In this document: piece after piece, positions 25,800-33,908 of the stretch
Numbering within the stretch: position 1 is the stretch's first letter
How the letters are laid out: each line of letters starts with the position of its first letter
Assembly: GCA_030263715.1 (NCBI GenBank)
Contig: SZPM01000010.1
Span: forward strand, 15,478-79,477
DNA length: 64,000 bases
Direction of reading: 5' to 3'
Source: ATM1 sp003577165
GTDB lineage: Bacteria; Armatimonadota; Fimbriimonadia; Fimbriimonadales; ATM1
Translations under genes and position numbers: made by a program
The notes under the pieces: model-generated
Database searches by the model: none
Seen by the model: only the letters and a program-made list of their open reading frames with translations
What the model was told of the DNA's origin: nothing

Positions 25800-27251
25800 C
25801 TACTTCTCCCTTGCTTGCGCCGTGTCTTCGCGAATCGCTGCGCCGTCCGTCAAGAGGTCCTTTCCGCCGAGTATCAACTTACCGGATTCGTTGTAGTCGA
25901 GCACCTGCGTGTACCCGTCCTGAGTGAGGCCGATTCGCACCTCGACCTGTTTCGCTTTTGCGTTCTCTGCGACGAACACGAAGTGCTTGCCGCCTTCCGT
26001 TCGAATCGCGTCCGTTGGAATCAGCGTTGCTCCACGGACTTGCTCGGTGATAATTCGGCCCTTCCCGAACATGCCGGGCTTGAGTAGCCCGCGCCCGTTT
26101 TCTACTGCGATGCGAGCGGAGAACAACCGGCCCAAGTCGTCCGCCTGCGGAGTGACGGCAGCGACCGTGCCGGTGAACTTAATGTCGGGTAGCGCGTCAA
26201 TCGTTACCTCCACCTGTTGGCCGGTTGACACTTTCGCAACTTCCATCTCAGGAATCTTCGCTTCGAAGTACACGCTGTTCAGGCTCACGATTCTCGCGAT
26301 CGGAGTGCCTGGCGCGACGACCTGCCCCACTTGAGCGGGCCGGCCCACAACGTAACCGGTGATCGGAGAGATCACGTCAGCATCCGCGAGTTGCTTTCTC
26401 GCGCTGGCGAGCGCGGCTTCTGCTTCGCGGACCGCCGCGTTCGCCTCACGGAGTTGCTCTCGTCGAACGTTGTCAATGTCCGCATTCGCTCTCGCCGCCC
26501 GCACCCCGGCTTCCGCTTGTCTCACCGCCTCTTCCGCTCGCTCGATCTCTTCCGGCCGGCTGCCCTCTTGGAGCGCATCCAGCGCCTCGACCGCCGCTCG
26601 GTAGTCGGCCAATGCCGTCTTGTACGCCCACTCGGCTTGCTCCAGTTCGCTTCGCGAGATGACTTCCTGATTGAACAGTTCCTGCATCCGGTCGTAATCC
26701 ATGCGGCGCTTTTCCATCGTCGCCTTCGCGGCGTTGACCTGTTCCTTCGCTCGCTCGATCTCTTGCGTTCGCGCACCGGCTCGCACGAGCCTCAAGTTCG
26801 CCTGGGCCTGCGCAAGAGCCGCCTCCGCCTGCTGAATAGAAGCCTCCGTGGACTTCGGCGACATCTTCGCCTGTTGCTCGGCTTGGGCGCGCAGGCTCTT
26901 CGCTCTTGCGAGCCCCGCCTCCGCACGTTGCACTTGAAGCGACAATGCGACGCTGTCCACTCTTGCGATGACTTGCCCAGCGCGAACCGGAGAGCCGTCG
27001 TTGACTGCAACCATTGTTAAGCGACCCGCCGTTTCGGCACCAACCTGCACTTCATCCAGCGACTTCAATGGGCCGCTGACATCGAGCGCGACGCTGAGGT
27101 CATCAATCTTGGGTTCGGTGAACGTAACCGGGACCGTCTGGTCCTCGAGTAACCGCTTCTGCCGTTCCGCCTGTTCTTGCGCCTCTTTGTCGCGGCACCC
27201 GGAGGCGACCACGGACAGGATTGCCAATAGAATGAACGACCAACGAATCAC
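25800..27251 (-). CDS. Periplasmic adaptor (membrane fusion) lipoprotein
   Basis: The product is 483 aa. The lipobox VASGC near residue 19 anchors it to the inner membrane. The order is a lipoyl/biotinyl half ('RLTMVAVNDGSPVRAGQVIARVD'), a very long alpha-hairpin (about residues 90-290, Glu/Ala/Gln/Arg-rich, with repeats of 'AEAALAQAQANLR' type), the second lipoyl half ('VISPITGYVVGRPAQVGQVVAPGTPIARI') and beta-barrel plus membrane-proximal domains. The hairpin is longer than in AcrA, so it may reach the TolC partner differently. It overlaps the TolC gene by 4 bp (ATGA), a sign of coupling. Confidence 0.9.
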   Translation of the reverse strand: MIRWSFILLAILSVVASGCRDKEAQEQAERQKRLLEDQTVPVTFTEPKIDDLSVALDVSGPLKSLDEVQVGAETAGRLTMVAVNDGSPVRAGQVIARVDSVALSLQVQRAEAGLARAKSLRAQAEQQAKMSPKSTEASIQQAEAALAQAQANLRLVRAGARTQEIERAKEQVNAAKATMEKRRMDYDRMQELFNQEVISRSELEQAEWAYKTALADYRAAVEALDALQEGSRPEEIERAEEAVRQAEAGVRAARANADIDNVRREQLREANAAVREAEAALASARKQLADADVISPITGYVVGRPAQVGQVVAPGTPIARIVSLNSVYFEAKIPEMEVAKVSTGQQVEVTIDALPDIKFTGTVAAVTPQADDLGRLFSARIAVENGRGLLKPGMFGKGRIITEQVRGATLIPTDAIRTEGGKHFVFVAENAKAKQVEVRIGLTQDGYTQVLDYNESGKLILGGKDLLTDGAAIREDTAQAREK

Positions 27252-28552
27252 TTCAAGTCCTCCTTGCCGACGGCTCGCTGAAGCCTGCCGTAGGCAACTG
27301 CGTAATCGAATTCCGCACGTACCAGATTTGTTCTCGCGAATGCGAAAGCAGTCGCGGCGTCGGAGACTTCAAGGGGAGTTCCAACGCCTGCTTCGTATCG
27401 AAGGCGCGCGAGCCGGAGGGCCTCCGTCGCCTGTTCGACGCTCTGCTTCGCAACCTCGATCACTTTGTAGGCGGTCTGAACATCGAGAAACGCCTGCTTC
27501 ACCTGTAGATCGACAGCGTTCTGCGTCTGCTGCACGGCGATCTCGGCCTTCTGCTCTTCCTCTCGCGCTTGTCGCACTCTTGCCTTCGTGACACCGCCCT
27601 CAAAGAGCGGAATGTTCAAGAGCGCCGTCGCCGAAAGCGTTTCCCTCTCCGACCCGAGACCCTTTGCGTCCGGGTTGTGGTCCAGATTGGCGCTGATCGT
27701 CAGTGTCGGCAAATTGCCCTTCTCCTGAACCTGCCGAAAGCGCTTTCGAAACTGGAGTTGCATCCTTGCGGCGATCAATTCGGGCCGACCTTGGCGGGCC
27801 ATCTCCGTCAGCGGACCGAGGTCGTCGGGGATCGGGGGGGGTGCCTCCGGCCGAGCCAATTCGAAAGGTGTGCTTACGTCCCGAGCGAGAACATTGTTGA
27901 GCGCCGACTTGGCAAGTTGGACTCCGTTCTTTGCGCGCAGCAGTTCCTGCTCCGCCGCCGTCACGTCCGTTTGCGCGCGGATTACGTCGAACTTCGCCGC
28001 CACGCCGGCAGCGACCCGCCGCTCCGCCATCTGCAGTTGTAGTTTGCGATTCGCCAGGTTCTCTTCCGCAACGGTCACGAGGTCCTCAGCGACGAGCACC
28101 TGAAAGAACGCGCTCTTCGCCTGCTCGGCTGCATCGTTTGCCGCCGCCATCACGAGGGCATCGGTCGCATGCCGGAGGGCCCACGCGGCGGAGATCGCAA
28201 GTCCGAATGCGCCGGTGATGTCGACCGGCTGCTGAAGGCTCAGTTGGATGAGCTTCCGGTCGATGGGCCGAAAAGTGATGGGCGGTTGGCTCGGGTCGAA
28301 GACGACTTTGTTCTCCTCGGCGAACCGCGTGTAAGTTCCGTTGACTCCGATCTTTGGCAGCACGGAACCCTTGGCCTCTTGAACCGACGCTTCGACTCGC
28401 CGCGCTTCGGCCTCCGCTGTCGCGACGGAGTACGCGTTCTGCCTCGCGATCTTCACGACTTCATCCAGTGTGAGCGGCTGTGGCGTCTGAAGCGCAGTGA
28501 GCACGCTCCCTAATGAAACGATGAACACGGTCATGGTCCTTCCTCCTGACAA
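27248..28552 (-). CDS. TolC-family outer membrane efflux protein
   Basis: The product is 434 aa. A signal peptide spans residues about 1-20. Two OEP repeats are seen, each with long amphipathic helices: 'PLTLDEVVKIARQNAYSVATAEAEARRVEAS' opening, 'RVAAGVAAKFDVIRAQTDVTAAEQ', and in the second half 'QVKQAFLDVQTAYKVIEVAKQSVEQATEALRLARLRYEAG' ending in 'TPLEVSDAATAFAFARTNLV'. This is the outer-membrane duct of the pump. It is the first structural gene after the TetR regulator (31-bp gap). Confidence 0.9.
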   Translation of the reverse strand: MSGGRTMTVFIVSLGSVLTALQTPQPLTLDEVVKIARQNAYSVATAEAEARRVEASVQEAKGSVLPKIGVNGTYTRFAEENKVVFDPSQPPITFRPIDRKLIQLSLQQPVDITGAFGLAISAAWALRHATDALVMAAANDAAEQAKSAFFQVLVAEDLVTVAEENLANRKLQLQMAERRVAAGVAAKFDVIRAQTDVTAAEQELLRAKNGVQLAKSALNNVLARDVSTPFELARPEAPPPIPDDLGPLTEMARQGRPELIAARMQLQFRKRFRQVQEKGNLPTLTISANLDHNPDAKGLGSERETLSATALLNIPLFEGGVTKARVRQAREEEQKAEIAVQQTQNAVDLQVKQAFLDVQTAYKVIEVAKQSVEQATEALRLARLRYEAGVGTPLEVSDAATAFAFARTNLVRAEFDYAVAYGRLQRAVGKEDLK

Positions 28553-28583
28553 TCAAAGCGCGCAACGGCGACTGGCCCCTTCA

Positions 28584-29213
28584 TTACCGTCCCCCACCCC
28601 TCTTGGTTGCTCGCTTGGGCCGTTCGGCTTGAATGCCTCGGTAGAGCACATCACATAGGCCTTTCAAGCGAGACTCGGGTTCCCCGGAGAGGAACATCAT
28701 CCCGCAGGTGTGCAGCAGTATCCGCGCGCTGATCTCCGTATCGTGGGGGCGGAGTTCGCCGGCGCGAACTCGGGTGTCTAAGTACCGGCTGATTTCGGCG
28801 ACGGAGCCGCGAATCAACTCCATCCATCGGTCCGACAGCGCCTGGTTTCCCATCGCTTCCCGGACGAAGATCCGCATGAGCGGCCACTTGCTGCGATGAA
28901 CCTTGTAGAACGTCTTCGCGATCTCGAGCAGTTCCGTGCTTGCGGGCTTCGTGTGGTCCGGCACTAAGGCAGAGCAGAATTCGGTCCCGGCGCCCTGAGC
29001 CCGCACCGTCTCCAGCAACAGGCTCTCTTTGCTCTCGAAATAGTGATAGATGAGTCCCGGGGCGACGCCGGCCCTCTCGCAGATGTCCTTGATCGTCGTC
29101 GCTTCGAATCCCCGCTCCGCGAACAGCTCTAACGCGGCCTCGATGAGTTGGCAGCGGCGGGCTTCGGCCTGGACCTCTCGCGAGGTCGACTGGAGAGCGC
29201 CCGCTTTGTTCAT
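28584..29213 (-). CDS. TetR-family transcriptional regulator of the efflux operon
   Basis: The product is 209 aa from ATG 29213; an in-frame TTG at 29228 is less likely. The N-terminal HTH is typical: 'QLIEAALELFAERGFEATTIKDICERAGVAPGLIYHYFESKESLL' (residues about 20-65). The C-terminal ligand-binding half ('HRSKWPLMRIFVREAMGN') is divergent, as usual. It heads the operon with TolC, adaptor and pump genes. The operator-like palindrome at 29212-29229 overlaps its start, which suggests it represses itself and the pump. Confidence 0.9.
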   Translation of the reverse strand: MNKAGALQSTSREVQAEARRCQLIEAALELFAERGFEATTIKDICERAGVAPGLIYHYFESKESLLLETVRAQGAGTEFCSALVPDHTKPASTELLEIAKTFYKVHRSKWPLMRIFVREAMGNQALSDRWMELIRGSVAEISRYLDTRVRAGELRPHDTEISARILLHTCGMMFLSGEPESRLKGLCDVLYRGIQAERPKRATKRGGGR

Positions 29214-29229
29214 TGAATGTTCATTCAAT
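29212..29229. promoter_or_regulatory. Palindromic candidate TetR operator
   Basis: The 18-bp sequence attgaatgttcattcaat is an 8-2-8 perfect inverted repeat, a usual size for TetR sites. It overlaps the TetR start codon and touches the predicted -10 box, so bound repressor would block transcription. Confidence 0.7.
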
Positions 29230-29257
29230 CTTGAATCATGACCCGAGGCGTTGTCAA
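29228..29257 (-). promoter_or_regulatory. Candidate sigma-70 promoter of tetR-efflux operon
   Basis: On the minus strand TTGACA (29252-29257) is followed after 18 bp by CAAGAT (29228-29233). The -35 box is perfect, the -10 box weak. The -10 abuts the palindrome. Confidence 0.5.
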
Positions 29258-29384
29258 GCGCCCGTCAAAACTCGTTGACGCGTCGCATTCCAACTCAATT
29301 TGGTGCGAAATGGCGATTTCGAGCGTCCGAAATAGGTAAGCGCGGCCCTGGCTGTGCCGCGTCCCAACGGGGAGCCTGAACCGA

Positions 29385-30515
29385 ATGCACTCTCAGAATC
29401 TGTTCGACGCGCAAGCAAACATCAAAGTAATCGGCGTAGGTGGCGGTGGCTGCAACGCGGTCAACCGGATGATCGCCGCACGGCTCATCGGTGTGAAGTT
29501 CGTCGCGATGAACACGGACGTCCAGGCGCTCAGTCAAAGCCGAGCCGGACAAAGACTCCAACTTGGGTCCGAAGTGACATCCGGATTGGGCTCCGGCGGC
29601 GATCCAAATGTCGGAGAGCAGGCCGCACGCGAGTCGCTCCGCGACATCGAGCGCCTTGTCGAAGGCGCCGACATGGTGTTTGTCACCGCTGGCATGGGCG
29701 GAGGAACAGGCACGGGCGCGGCGCCCGTTGTTGCCGAAGTCGCCAAGTCTCGCGGCATCCTCACGGTCGGAGTCGTAACCAAGCCCTTCGCCTTCGAAGG
29801 GCCGAAGCGCAGACGGCAAGCCGAGATCGGCGCGGAGAAATTGAAAGAGAACGTGGACACGCTCATCACCGTGCCCAACGACCGCCTCGTGGACATCACT
29901 GAACGGTCGACCACTCTCGTCGAGGCCTTCCGGCTCGCGGACGACGTTCTCAGGTTCGGGGTCCAGGGCATCAGCGAGATCATCCTGACCCCTGGTCTCA
30001 TCAACGTGGACTTCGCGGACGTGAGAAGCGTCATGACCGATGCGGGCGTGGCCATGATGGGCCTCGGCTTCGGACGCGGACCAGACCGCGCGCGTCTCGC
30101 CGCAGACGCGGCGGCAAGCAGCCGCCTCCTCGAAACGGACATCAACGGCGCGAAGCGGCTCCTCGTCAACATCGCCACCGGTCCGGACTTCACCCTCGCG
30201 GAAGCCAACGCAGCGATGGAGAGGCTCCTTCAATTCGTCGACCCCGACGACTCCGACATCATCATGGGTCACGTCGTCAAAGAAGACCTGGGCGAAGAGA
30301 TCCACATCACGGTGCTGGCTGCAGGCATGGGATCACAGCGCCACAGATCGCGTGGGGCGATTCTCGAGTCCTCGCTCTCGATGCCGGAGATGCTGGCGGA
30401 GCCCGTCTCACGAGAACTATCCGCGAGGGAAGAGCAGGCCGCCCCTGTGGGAGTCACGTCGGCGGAGTCGCTCGACATTCCCACCTTCCTGAGGCGTCAG
30501 CGAGACGTCAGGTAG
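29385..30515 (+). CDS. ftsZ: Cell division GTPase FtsZ
   Basis: The product is 376 aa. It polymerises into the cytokinetic Z-ring. Motifs are 'KVIGVGGGGCNAVNRM' at the N-terminus, the tubulin signature 'GMGGGTGTGAAP' near residue 105, 'PNDRLVDI', the 'LTPGLINVDFADVRSVM' T7 loop with the catalytic Asp, and the C-terminal conserved peptide 'LDIPTFLRR' that binds FtsA/ZipA-like partners. The variable linker is short (about 40 residues). No ftsA, ftsQ or mur genes adjoin it, so it is outside a dcw cluster. Confidence 0.97.
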   Translation: MHSQNLFDAQANIKVIGVGGGGCNAVNRMIAARLIGVKFVAMNTDVQALSQSRAGQRLQLGSEVTSGLGSGGDPNVGEQAARESLRDIERLVEGADMVFVTAGMGGGTGTGAAPVVAEVAKSRGILTVGVVTKPFAFEGPKRRRQAEIGAEKLKENVDTLITVPNDRLVDITERSTTLVEAFRLADDVLRFGVQGISEIILTPGLINVDFADVRSVMTDAGVAMMGLGFGRGPDRARLAADAAASSRLLETDINGAKRLLVNIATGPDFTLAEANAAMERLLQFVDPDDSDIIMGHVVKEDLGEEIHITVLAAGMGSQRHRSRGAILESSLSMPEMLAEPVSRELSAREEQAAPVGVTSAESLDIPTFLRRQRDVR

Positions 30516-30628
30516 GCCTTTCGCCCCTATTGTTCGAGGCTGCCTCGTCCCCGTTGGACAGGTCACAACCGAGCGTCCGACGAATAGGTAGTAATCTACA
30601 GCGGGTTCTTGAGACACAGTAGGCGCCA

Positions 30629-31150
30629 GTGTACGAGTGGTATTACGTCGGACAGTTCGGGCAATTAGGCCCACTCAGCAGCGAGCAGATGGTAGAGCTC
30701 GTCGAGTCCGGCGTCGTCGGACAGGAAACCTACGTTTGGAAGCGAGGCATGCGGGACTGGATGCTCGCCGAGGATGTGCCCGAACTCCGTACGCACATGC
30801 ACATCCATGCGCCTCCCCCTCCACCCCCAGGCCAAAGGCCACCAGAGAGGGCGCCCACCTCAACGGAGTTGGACCCTGTTGCTAAGTACAACATGAGCAA
30901 GATGTATGGCCAGGCCGGCATAGCCGCCTACTACGAGAGTCCGTACAGTCGCGTGCTCGCGGGAATTCTACAAATATTCCTGCCGGGGATCGGAAGGATC
31001 TACCTCGGTTACCACGCGATCGGAGTGCTGCAACTGCTTTGCACGATCTGCACCTGCGGCGTTCTCTGGCTGTGGCCGCTCATTGACGGCATCCTTATCC
31101 TCGCAGGCCAAGTCCGATACGACGGCTACGCCAGAGCGCTCCCCGACTGA
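30629..31150 (+). CDS. GYF_2-TM2 domain membrane protein
   Basis: The product is 173 aa from GTG 30629. Residues about 4-55 are a GYF_2 domain ('WYYVGQFGQLGPLSSEQMVELVESG...VWKRGMRDW'). A proline-rich linker (PPPPPPGQ) follows. The C-terminal half is a TM2 domain: 'SRVLAGILQIFLPGIGRIYLGYHAIGVLQLL' and 'GVLWLWPLIDGILIL', two helices around a short turn. GYF domains bind Pro-rich peptides, so the linker could be self-bound. It is the next gene after ftsZ on the same strand, but no division role is shown. It overlaps the convergent gene by 25 bp. Confidence 0.85.
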   Translation: MYEWYYVGQFGQLGPLSSEQMVELVESGVVGQETYVWKRGMRDWMLAEDVPELRTHMHIHAPPPPPPGQRPPERAPTSTELDPVAKYNMSKMYGQAGIAAYYESPYSRVLAGILQIFLPGIGRIYLGYHAIGVLQLLCTICTCGVLWLWPLIDGILILAGQVRYDGYARALPD

Positions 31151-32052
31151 TCCGAAAGGTGGATCACATTCGGCTTCCAACCGATGCGGTCCAAGGCATC
31201 TTCGTAGTCCCTTGCCGTCAGTTGCTCCGGGCGCTTTTCTAACAGAGCGACAATCACTCCCTCCATCACGTTTGTACCGAACGACTCCCCTTCGATTTGC
31301 GGGGTGCTGGTGATCGCCTTCGCTGCGCCCGCGGTGCGAAGGAACTCGATGTCTGCTTTTCGCAGCGTGTTCGTAACGATCGTCTTGCCGTCGAGTCGGT
31401 CGGGGCAGTGCCGCCGGATGTAATGCCAATCGCCGCAAATCACGTCCGCCTCCCGAAACGCCCACTCGTACTTCGGCTTTCGTTGCTCCTGCTTCTCCCC
31501 GGTCGGATAGAACCACTTGAAGGGAAGCAGCGTGACGATCGGCAAGACGATGGAGCCGACAAATCGAACAGCCCGGTAACTTCGCAGGCGAATCGGCAAT
31601 CCTAAGCCGAACATCACGTCGCCAAAGACGACGCGAGGGCAGACGTCGCACAACGCCCTCGCCATGCCGAAGCGGTCGACGGCCATCGTGAGAAAAGCGC
31701 TCGAGTGAGCGAAGTCCACCTCACCCGACTCAGCAAGCGAGTAGATGAGTTTCCTCTCCAGTGTGTGCTTGAGTCCGCTGCCGTCCACGACCGGTGTGCG
31801 CTTCGCTCCTGCAACCAGTTTCTTGATCTGGCGAAAGGTGTACTTGCGGTCGTCAAGCCAGAGGTACAGATCCGCCCCGCCGATTCCCAAGGCTGCCACT
31901 TGTCCGTCCAACTCCGAAAACTTGCTTGCGAATGCGTTCAGGTCGCCGTCGACTCCGATGCGCTCGATGGAGAACTCCTCCCCCAGAATTGTTGCGGTGC
32001 TCGCTTTGTTGCGCTTGCTGGATCCGAGGCTGACGCTGACAACGCGTTTCAT
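31126..32052 (-). CDS. Conserved protein of the family database-named 'quinate 5-dehydrogenase'; function doubtful
   Basis: The product is 308 aa from ATG 32052, chosen because AGGTGA lies just upstream; a GTG at 32058 is in frame. The pattern 'KRVVSVSLGSSKRNK', 'EEFSIERIGVDGD', 'VAALGIGGADLYLWLDDRKYTFRQIKKL', 'TPVVDGSGLKHTLERKL' and 'ITSTPQIEGESFGTNVMEGVIVALLEK' is one I associate with proteins labelled quinate 5-dehydrogenase in databases. I see no Rossmann GxGxxG and no support for that activity, so the name should be treated with caution. A 6-3-6 inverted repeat (GTTGCT/AGCAAC) at 32067-32081 lies just upstream. Confidence 0.65.
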   Translation of the reverse strand: MKRVVSVSLGSSKRNKASTATILGEEFSIERIGVDGDLNAFASKFSELDGQVAALGIGGADLYLWLDDRKYTFRQIKKLVAGAKRTPVVDGSGLKHTLERKLIYSLAESGEVDFAHSSAFLTMAVDRFGMARALCDVCPRVVFGDVMFGLGLPIRLRSYRAVRFVGSIVLPIVTLLPFKWFYPTGEKQEQRKPKYEWAFREADVICGDWHYIRRHCPDRLDGKTIVTNTLRKADIEFLRTAGAAKAITSTPQIEGESFGTNVMEGVIVALLEKRPEQLTARDYEDALDRIGWKPNVIHLSDQSGSALA

Positions 32053-32066
32053 ATTCACCTGTTATC

Positions 32067-32081
32067 GTTGCTTTCAGCAAC
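32067..32081. promoter_or_regulatory. Short inverted repeat upstream of the divergent pair
   Basis: GTTGCT-TTC-AGCAAC lies 15 bp upstream of the ATG at 32052 and could be an operator or mRNA hairpin. Evidence is limited to symmetry and position. Confidence 0.3.
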
Positions 32082-32235
32082 ATTTCTGCCGGTAACTGTT
32101 CTGACGGCAAAGCAACCGTTCGCAGGCTTACCTGAATCGCAGGCGAACCGGCAAATTCTCTGGGTAATGATTCTCAGAATTACACCCACGCACGGAATGA
32201 ACCTCTTGCGAGATTTCATCGAGGAGGAACAATCC

Positions 32236-32328
32236 ATGTGGTACACGATTGCAGCATTGGCTGTCGCAGGGGCGGCAATGGCGGGTGCATACAGTCTGCT
32301 TCGAGATTCCCTGTCGGATATTTGGTAA
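32236..32328 (+). CDS. 30-residue hydrophobic mini-protein
   Basis: An ATG at 32236 preceded by a strong GAGGAGG (8 nt away) opens a 30-codon frame ending TAA. The product is a single predicted transmembrane helix (MWYTIAALAVAGAAMAGAY) followed by a short charged amphipathic tail (SLLRDSLSDIW). A terminator-like hairpin follows 43 bp later, making a free-standing small transcription unit. Possible roles are a membrane regulator, a pilin-like subunit or a type I toxin; none is supported beyond topology. Confidence 0.6.
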   Translation: MWYTIAALAVAGAAMAGAYSLLRDSLSDIW

Positions 32329-32371
32329 TCCGATAGGCGGGTTCGGTTTCGAACCAGGATTTCAACGACCA

Positions 32372-32402
32372 GGGTCGGCCTTTCGGCCGGCCCTTCATCT
32401 TT
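32372..32402 (+). terminator. Hairpin after the mini-protein ORF
   Basis: GGGTCGGCC / GGCCGGCCC (one G-U pair) with a TTTC loop is followed by TTCATCTTT. It may terminate the mini-protein transcript and, from the other side, the Nudix transcript. Confidence 0.6.
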
Positions 32403-32862
32403 GACGATGAATGACCTCACTCGAATAGCGAAACACCGCTTCGAGGAGCGCATCCCAGTGGTGGTAGATATCCGGTAACTCCTCCATTGTCGCGAGCCTG
32501 CGATCCGTTGCTTCGCTGTCTGACGGGATGTCGACGAAGCTCGCAAGGCGAGACACGAAGGCCGAGGCCCAACGCGTGTGGCCTTTTTCAATCACACGGT
32601 AGCAGCCCAAGTAGGTGACACACGTCACCTCCGCGCCTCCTTCCTCCATCGTCTCGCGGATCGCAGCGTCCTTCGGATCTTCCTCCGGTTCGACGCCGCC
32701 GCTCGGAATGCACCAACCCCTCCCCGGTATGTTCGTCAGTAAGACTTTGCCGCCGTCCCACACGAACATGAGGGCGGCAAATGGCTTAAACGGCGGTCGT
32801 GCAGGCGCCGGCTGGAACTCCAGTTGGCGCTTTTGCCACCGCCCTGTAGGAAATCTGCGCAA
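32395..32862 (-). CDS. Nudix hydrolase
   Basis: The product is 155 aa from a TTG that directly follows the lepB stop codon. The Nudix box is complete: 'GGVEPEEDPKDAAIRETMEEGGAEV' fits GX5EX7REUXEEXGU (residues about 54-76). The fold is preceded by 'AALMFVWDGGKVLLTNIPGRGWCIPSG'. It would hydrolyse a nucleoside diphosphate-linked compound in the cytoplasm; the substrate is not predictable. Abutting starts and stops with lepB imply translational coupling. Confidence 0.88.
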   Translation of the reverse strand: MRRFPTGRWQKRQLEFQPAPARPPFKPFAALMFVWDGGKVLLTNIPGRGWCIPSGGVEPEEDPKDAAIRETMEEGGAEVTCVTYLGCYRVIEKGHTRWASAFVSRLASFVDIPSDSEATDRRLATMEELPDIYHHWDALLEAVFRYSSEVIHRQR

Positions 32863-33357
32863 CTACTCGATCACCTTCCCAAGAATCTCCGTGACCGGCT
32901 TGGGTCCGAAGTGTCGGCTGTCCTCGCTGTTCTCATAATTGTCCCCTATAACGTAAATGTGCCCGGGGGGGACTCGATAAGGTCCGTCTACGATGTAGTT
33001 CCAGTCTTCGGGCTGCATCGCCGCATCCACTTCCTCGCCCTCGACCCGGTACACCCGCTTGATGAGGTACTCGCCCTCACTCTGCGGCTTGAGAACGATG
33101 ACGTCCCCGTCCCTCGGCGGACCGACCAGCCAGAGAGCCTTACAGACCAGCACCCTTTGTCCAGACCGGAAGGTCGGCTCCATCGAGACGCCCTGCACGA
33201 TGACCGTCTGGAAGTTCAGGAAGTAGAAGACCAGGAACAGGAAGACGAAGATCAGGGCCAGCCGAAAGCCCTGCTTGCCGAGACTCTGCAGGCAGCCCTG
33301 CCGGATAGGACGGGGGCCTTCGCCCGGGTCCCCTAACTTCGACAGGTCGATCTGCAT
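32863..33357 (-). CDS. lepB: Signal peptidase I
   Basis: The product is 164 aa. It cleaves Sec and Tat signal peptides at the outer face of the cytoplasmic membrane. One N-terminal transmembrane anchor (about residues 30-48, FRLALIFVFLFLVFYFL) is followed by the catalytic Ser 58 in 'QGVSMEPTF' and the general base Lys 100 in 'EYLIKRVYRVEG', then box E 'GDNYENSEDSRHFG'. It is a short, minimal type. The many exported proteins in this window would be substrates. It overlaps nothing and is translationally coupled to Nudix. Confidence 0.95.
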   Translation of the reverse strand: MQIDLSKLGDPGEGPRPIRQGCLQSLGKQGFRLALIFVFLFLVFYFLNFQTVIVQGVSMEPTFRSGQRVLVCKALWLVGPPRDGDVIVLKPQSEGEYLIKRVYRVEGEEVDAAMQPEDWNYIVDGPYRVPPGHIYVIGDNYENSEDSRHFGPKPVTEILGKVIE

Positions 33358-33407
33358 GCTCGGTAGAATGATACACGCGGCGCCCCCGGTCGTCGGCGTT
33401 CCGACCC

Positions 33408-33908
33408 ATGTTAGCGCAGGCTGCTCCTCAATACTTCGGCATTTTCGCGGCGCTGGTCGGAGTCACCTGGATCCTCCTGCTCTTCGTCTTCCTCAAGCAG
33501 AGACGCGACTTGAGTTTGATCCACGAGGCGCTCCGGGGCACCTCCGGAGAGCGGCTTGAGCCACTTCTTCAGGAACACCTCCGATCGAAGCAGCGCCTGG
33601 AAAAGCGCGCCGACGAACTGGCCAAGCGAGTGGCAGAACTGGAGCAGAAGGCGATGGAGTGCGTCAGCGGGGTCGGACTCGTCCGCTACAACGCCTTCGG
33701 CGACGTCGGCGGCGAACAGAGTTTCGCTCTTGCCCTCCAAAACGAGGAGGGCGACGGAGTCGTCGTCAACAGCATCACGGGCCGCGAGCAGACCCGAATC
33801 TATTGCAAGGCCGTGAAGGCCGGCCGCTGCGACCAGAACCTCACGCCTGAGGAGGAGAAGGCCCTCCAACTGGCACGGCGTAGGAAGACGCCGAGCCAAG
33901 CGCAATGA
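33408..33908 (+). CDS. DUF4446 family membrane protein
   Basis: The product is 166 aa. One transmembrane helix (about residues 9-28, FGIFAALVGVTWILLLFVFL) is followed by a coiled coil (about 45-85, rich in Lys/Arg/Glu/Leu). The DUF4446 core 'GLVRYNAFGDVGGEQSFALALQNEEGDGVVVNSITGREQTRIYCKAV' comes next. The function of the family is unknown. It overlaps the sigma factor gene by 4 bp (ATGA), so the two are co-translated. Confidence 0.9.
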   Translation: MLAQAAPQYFGIFAALVGVTWILLLFVFLKQRRDLSLIHEALRGTSGERLEPLLQEHLRSKQRLEKRADELAKRVAELEQKAMECVSGVGLVRYNAFGDVGGEQSFALALQNEEGDGVVVNSITGREQTRIYCKAVKAGRCDQNLTPEEEKALQLARRRKTPSQAQ

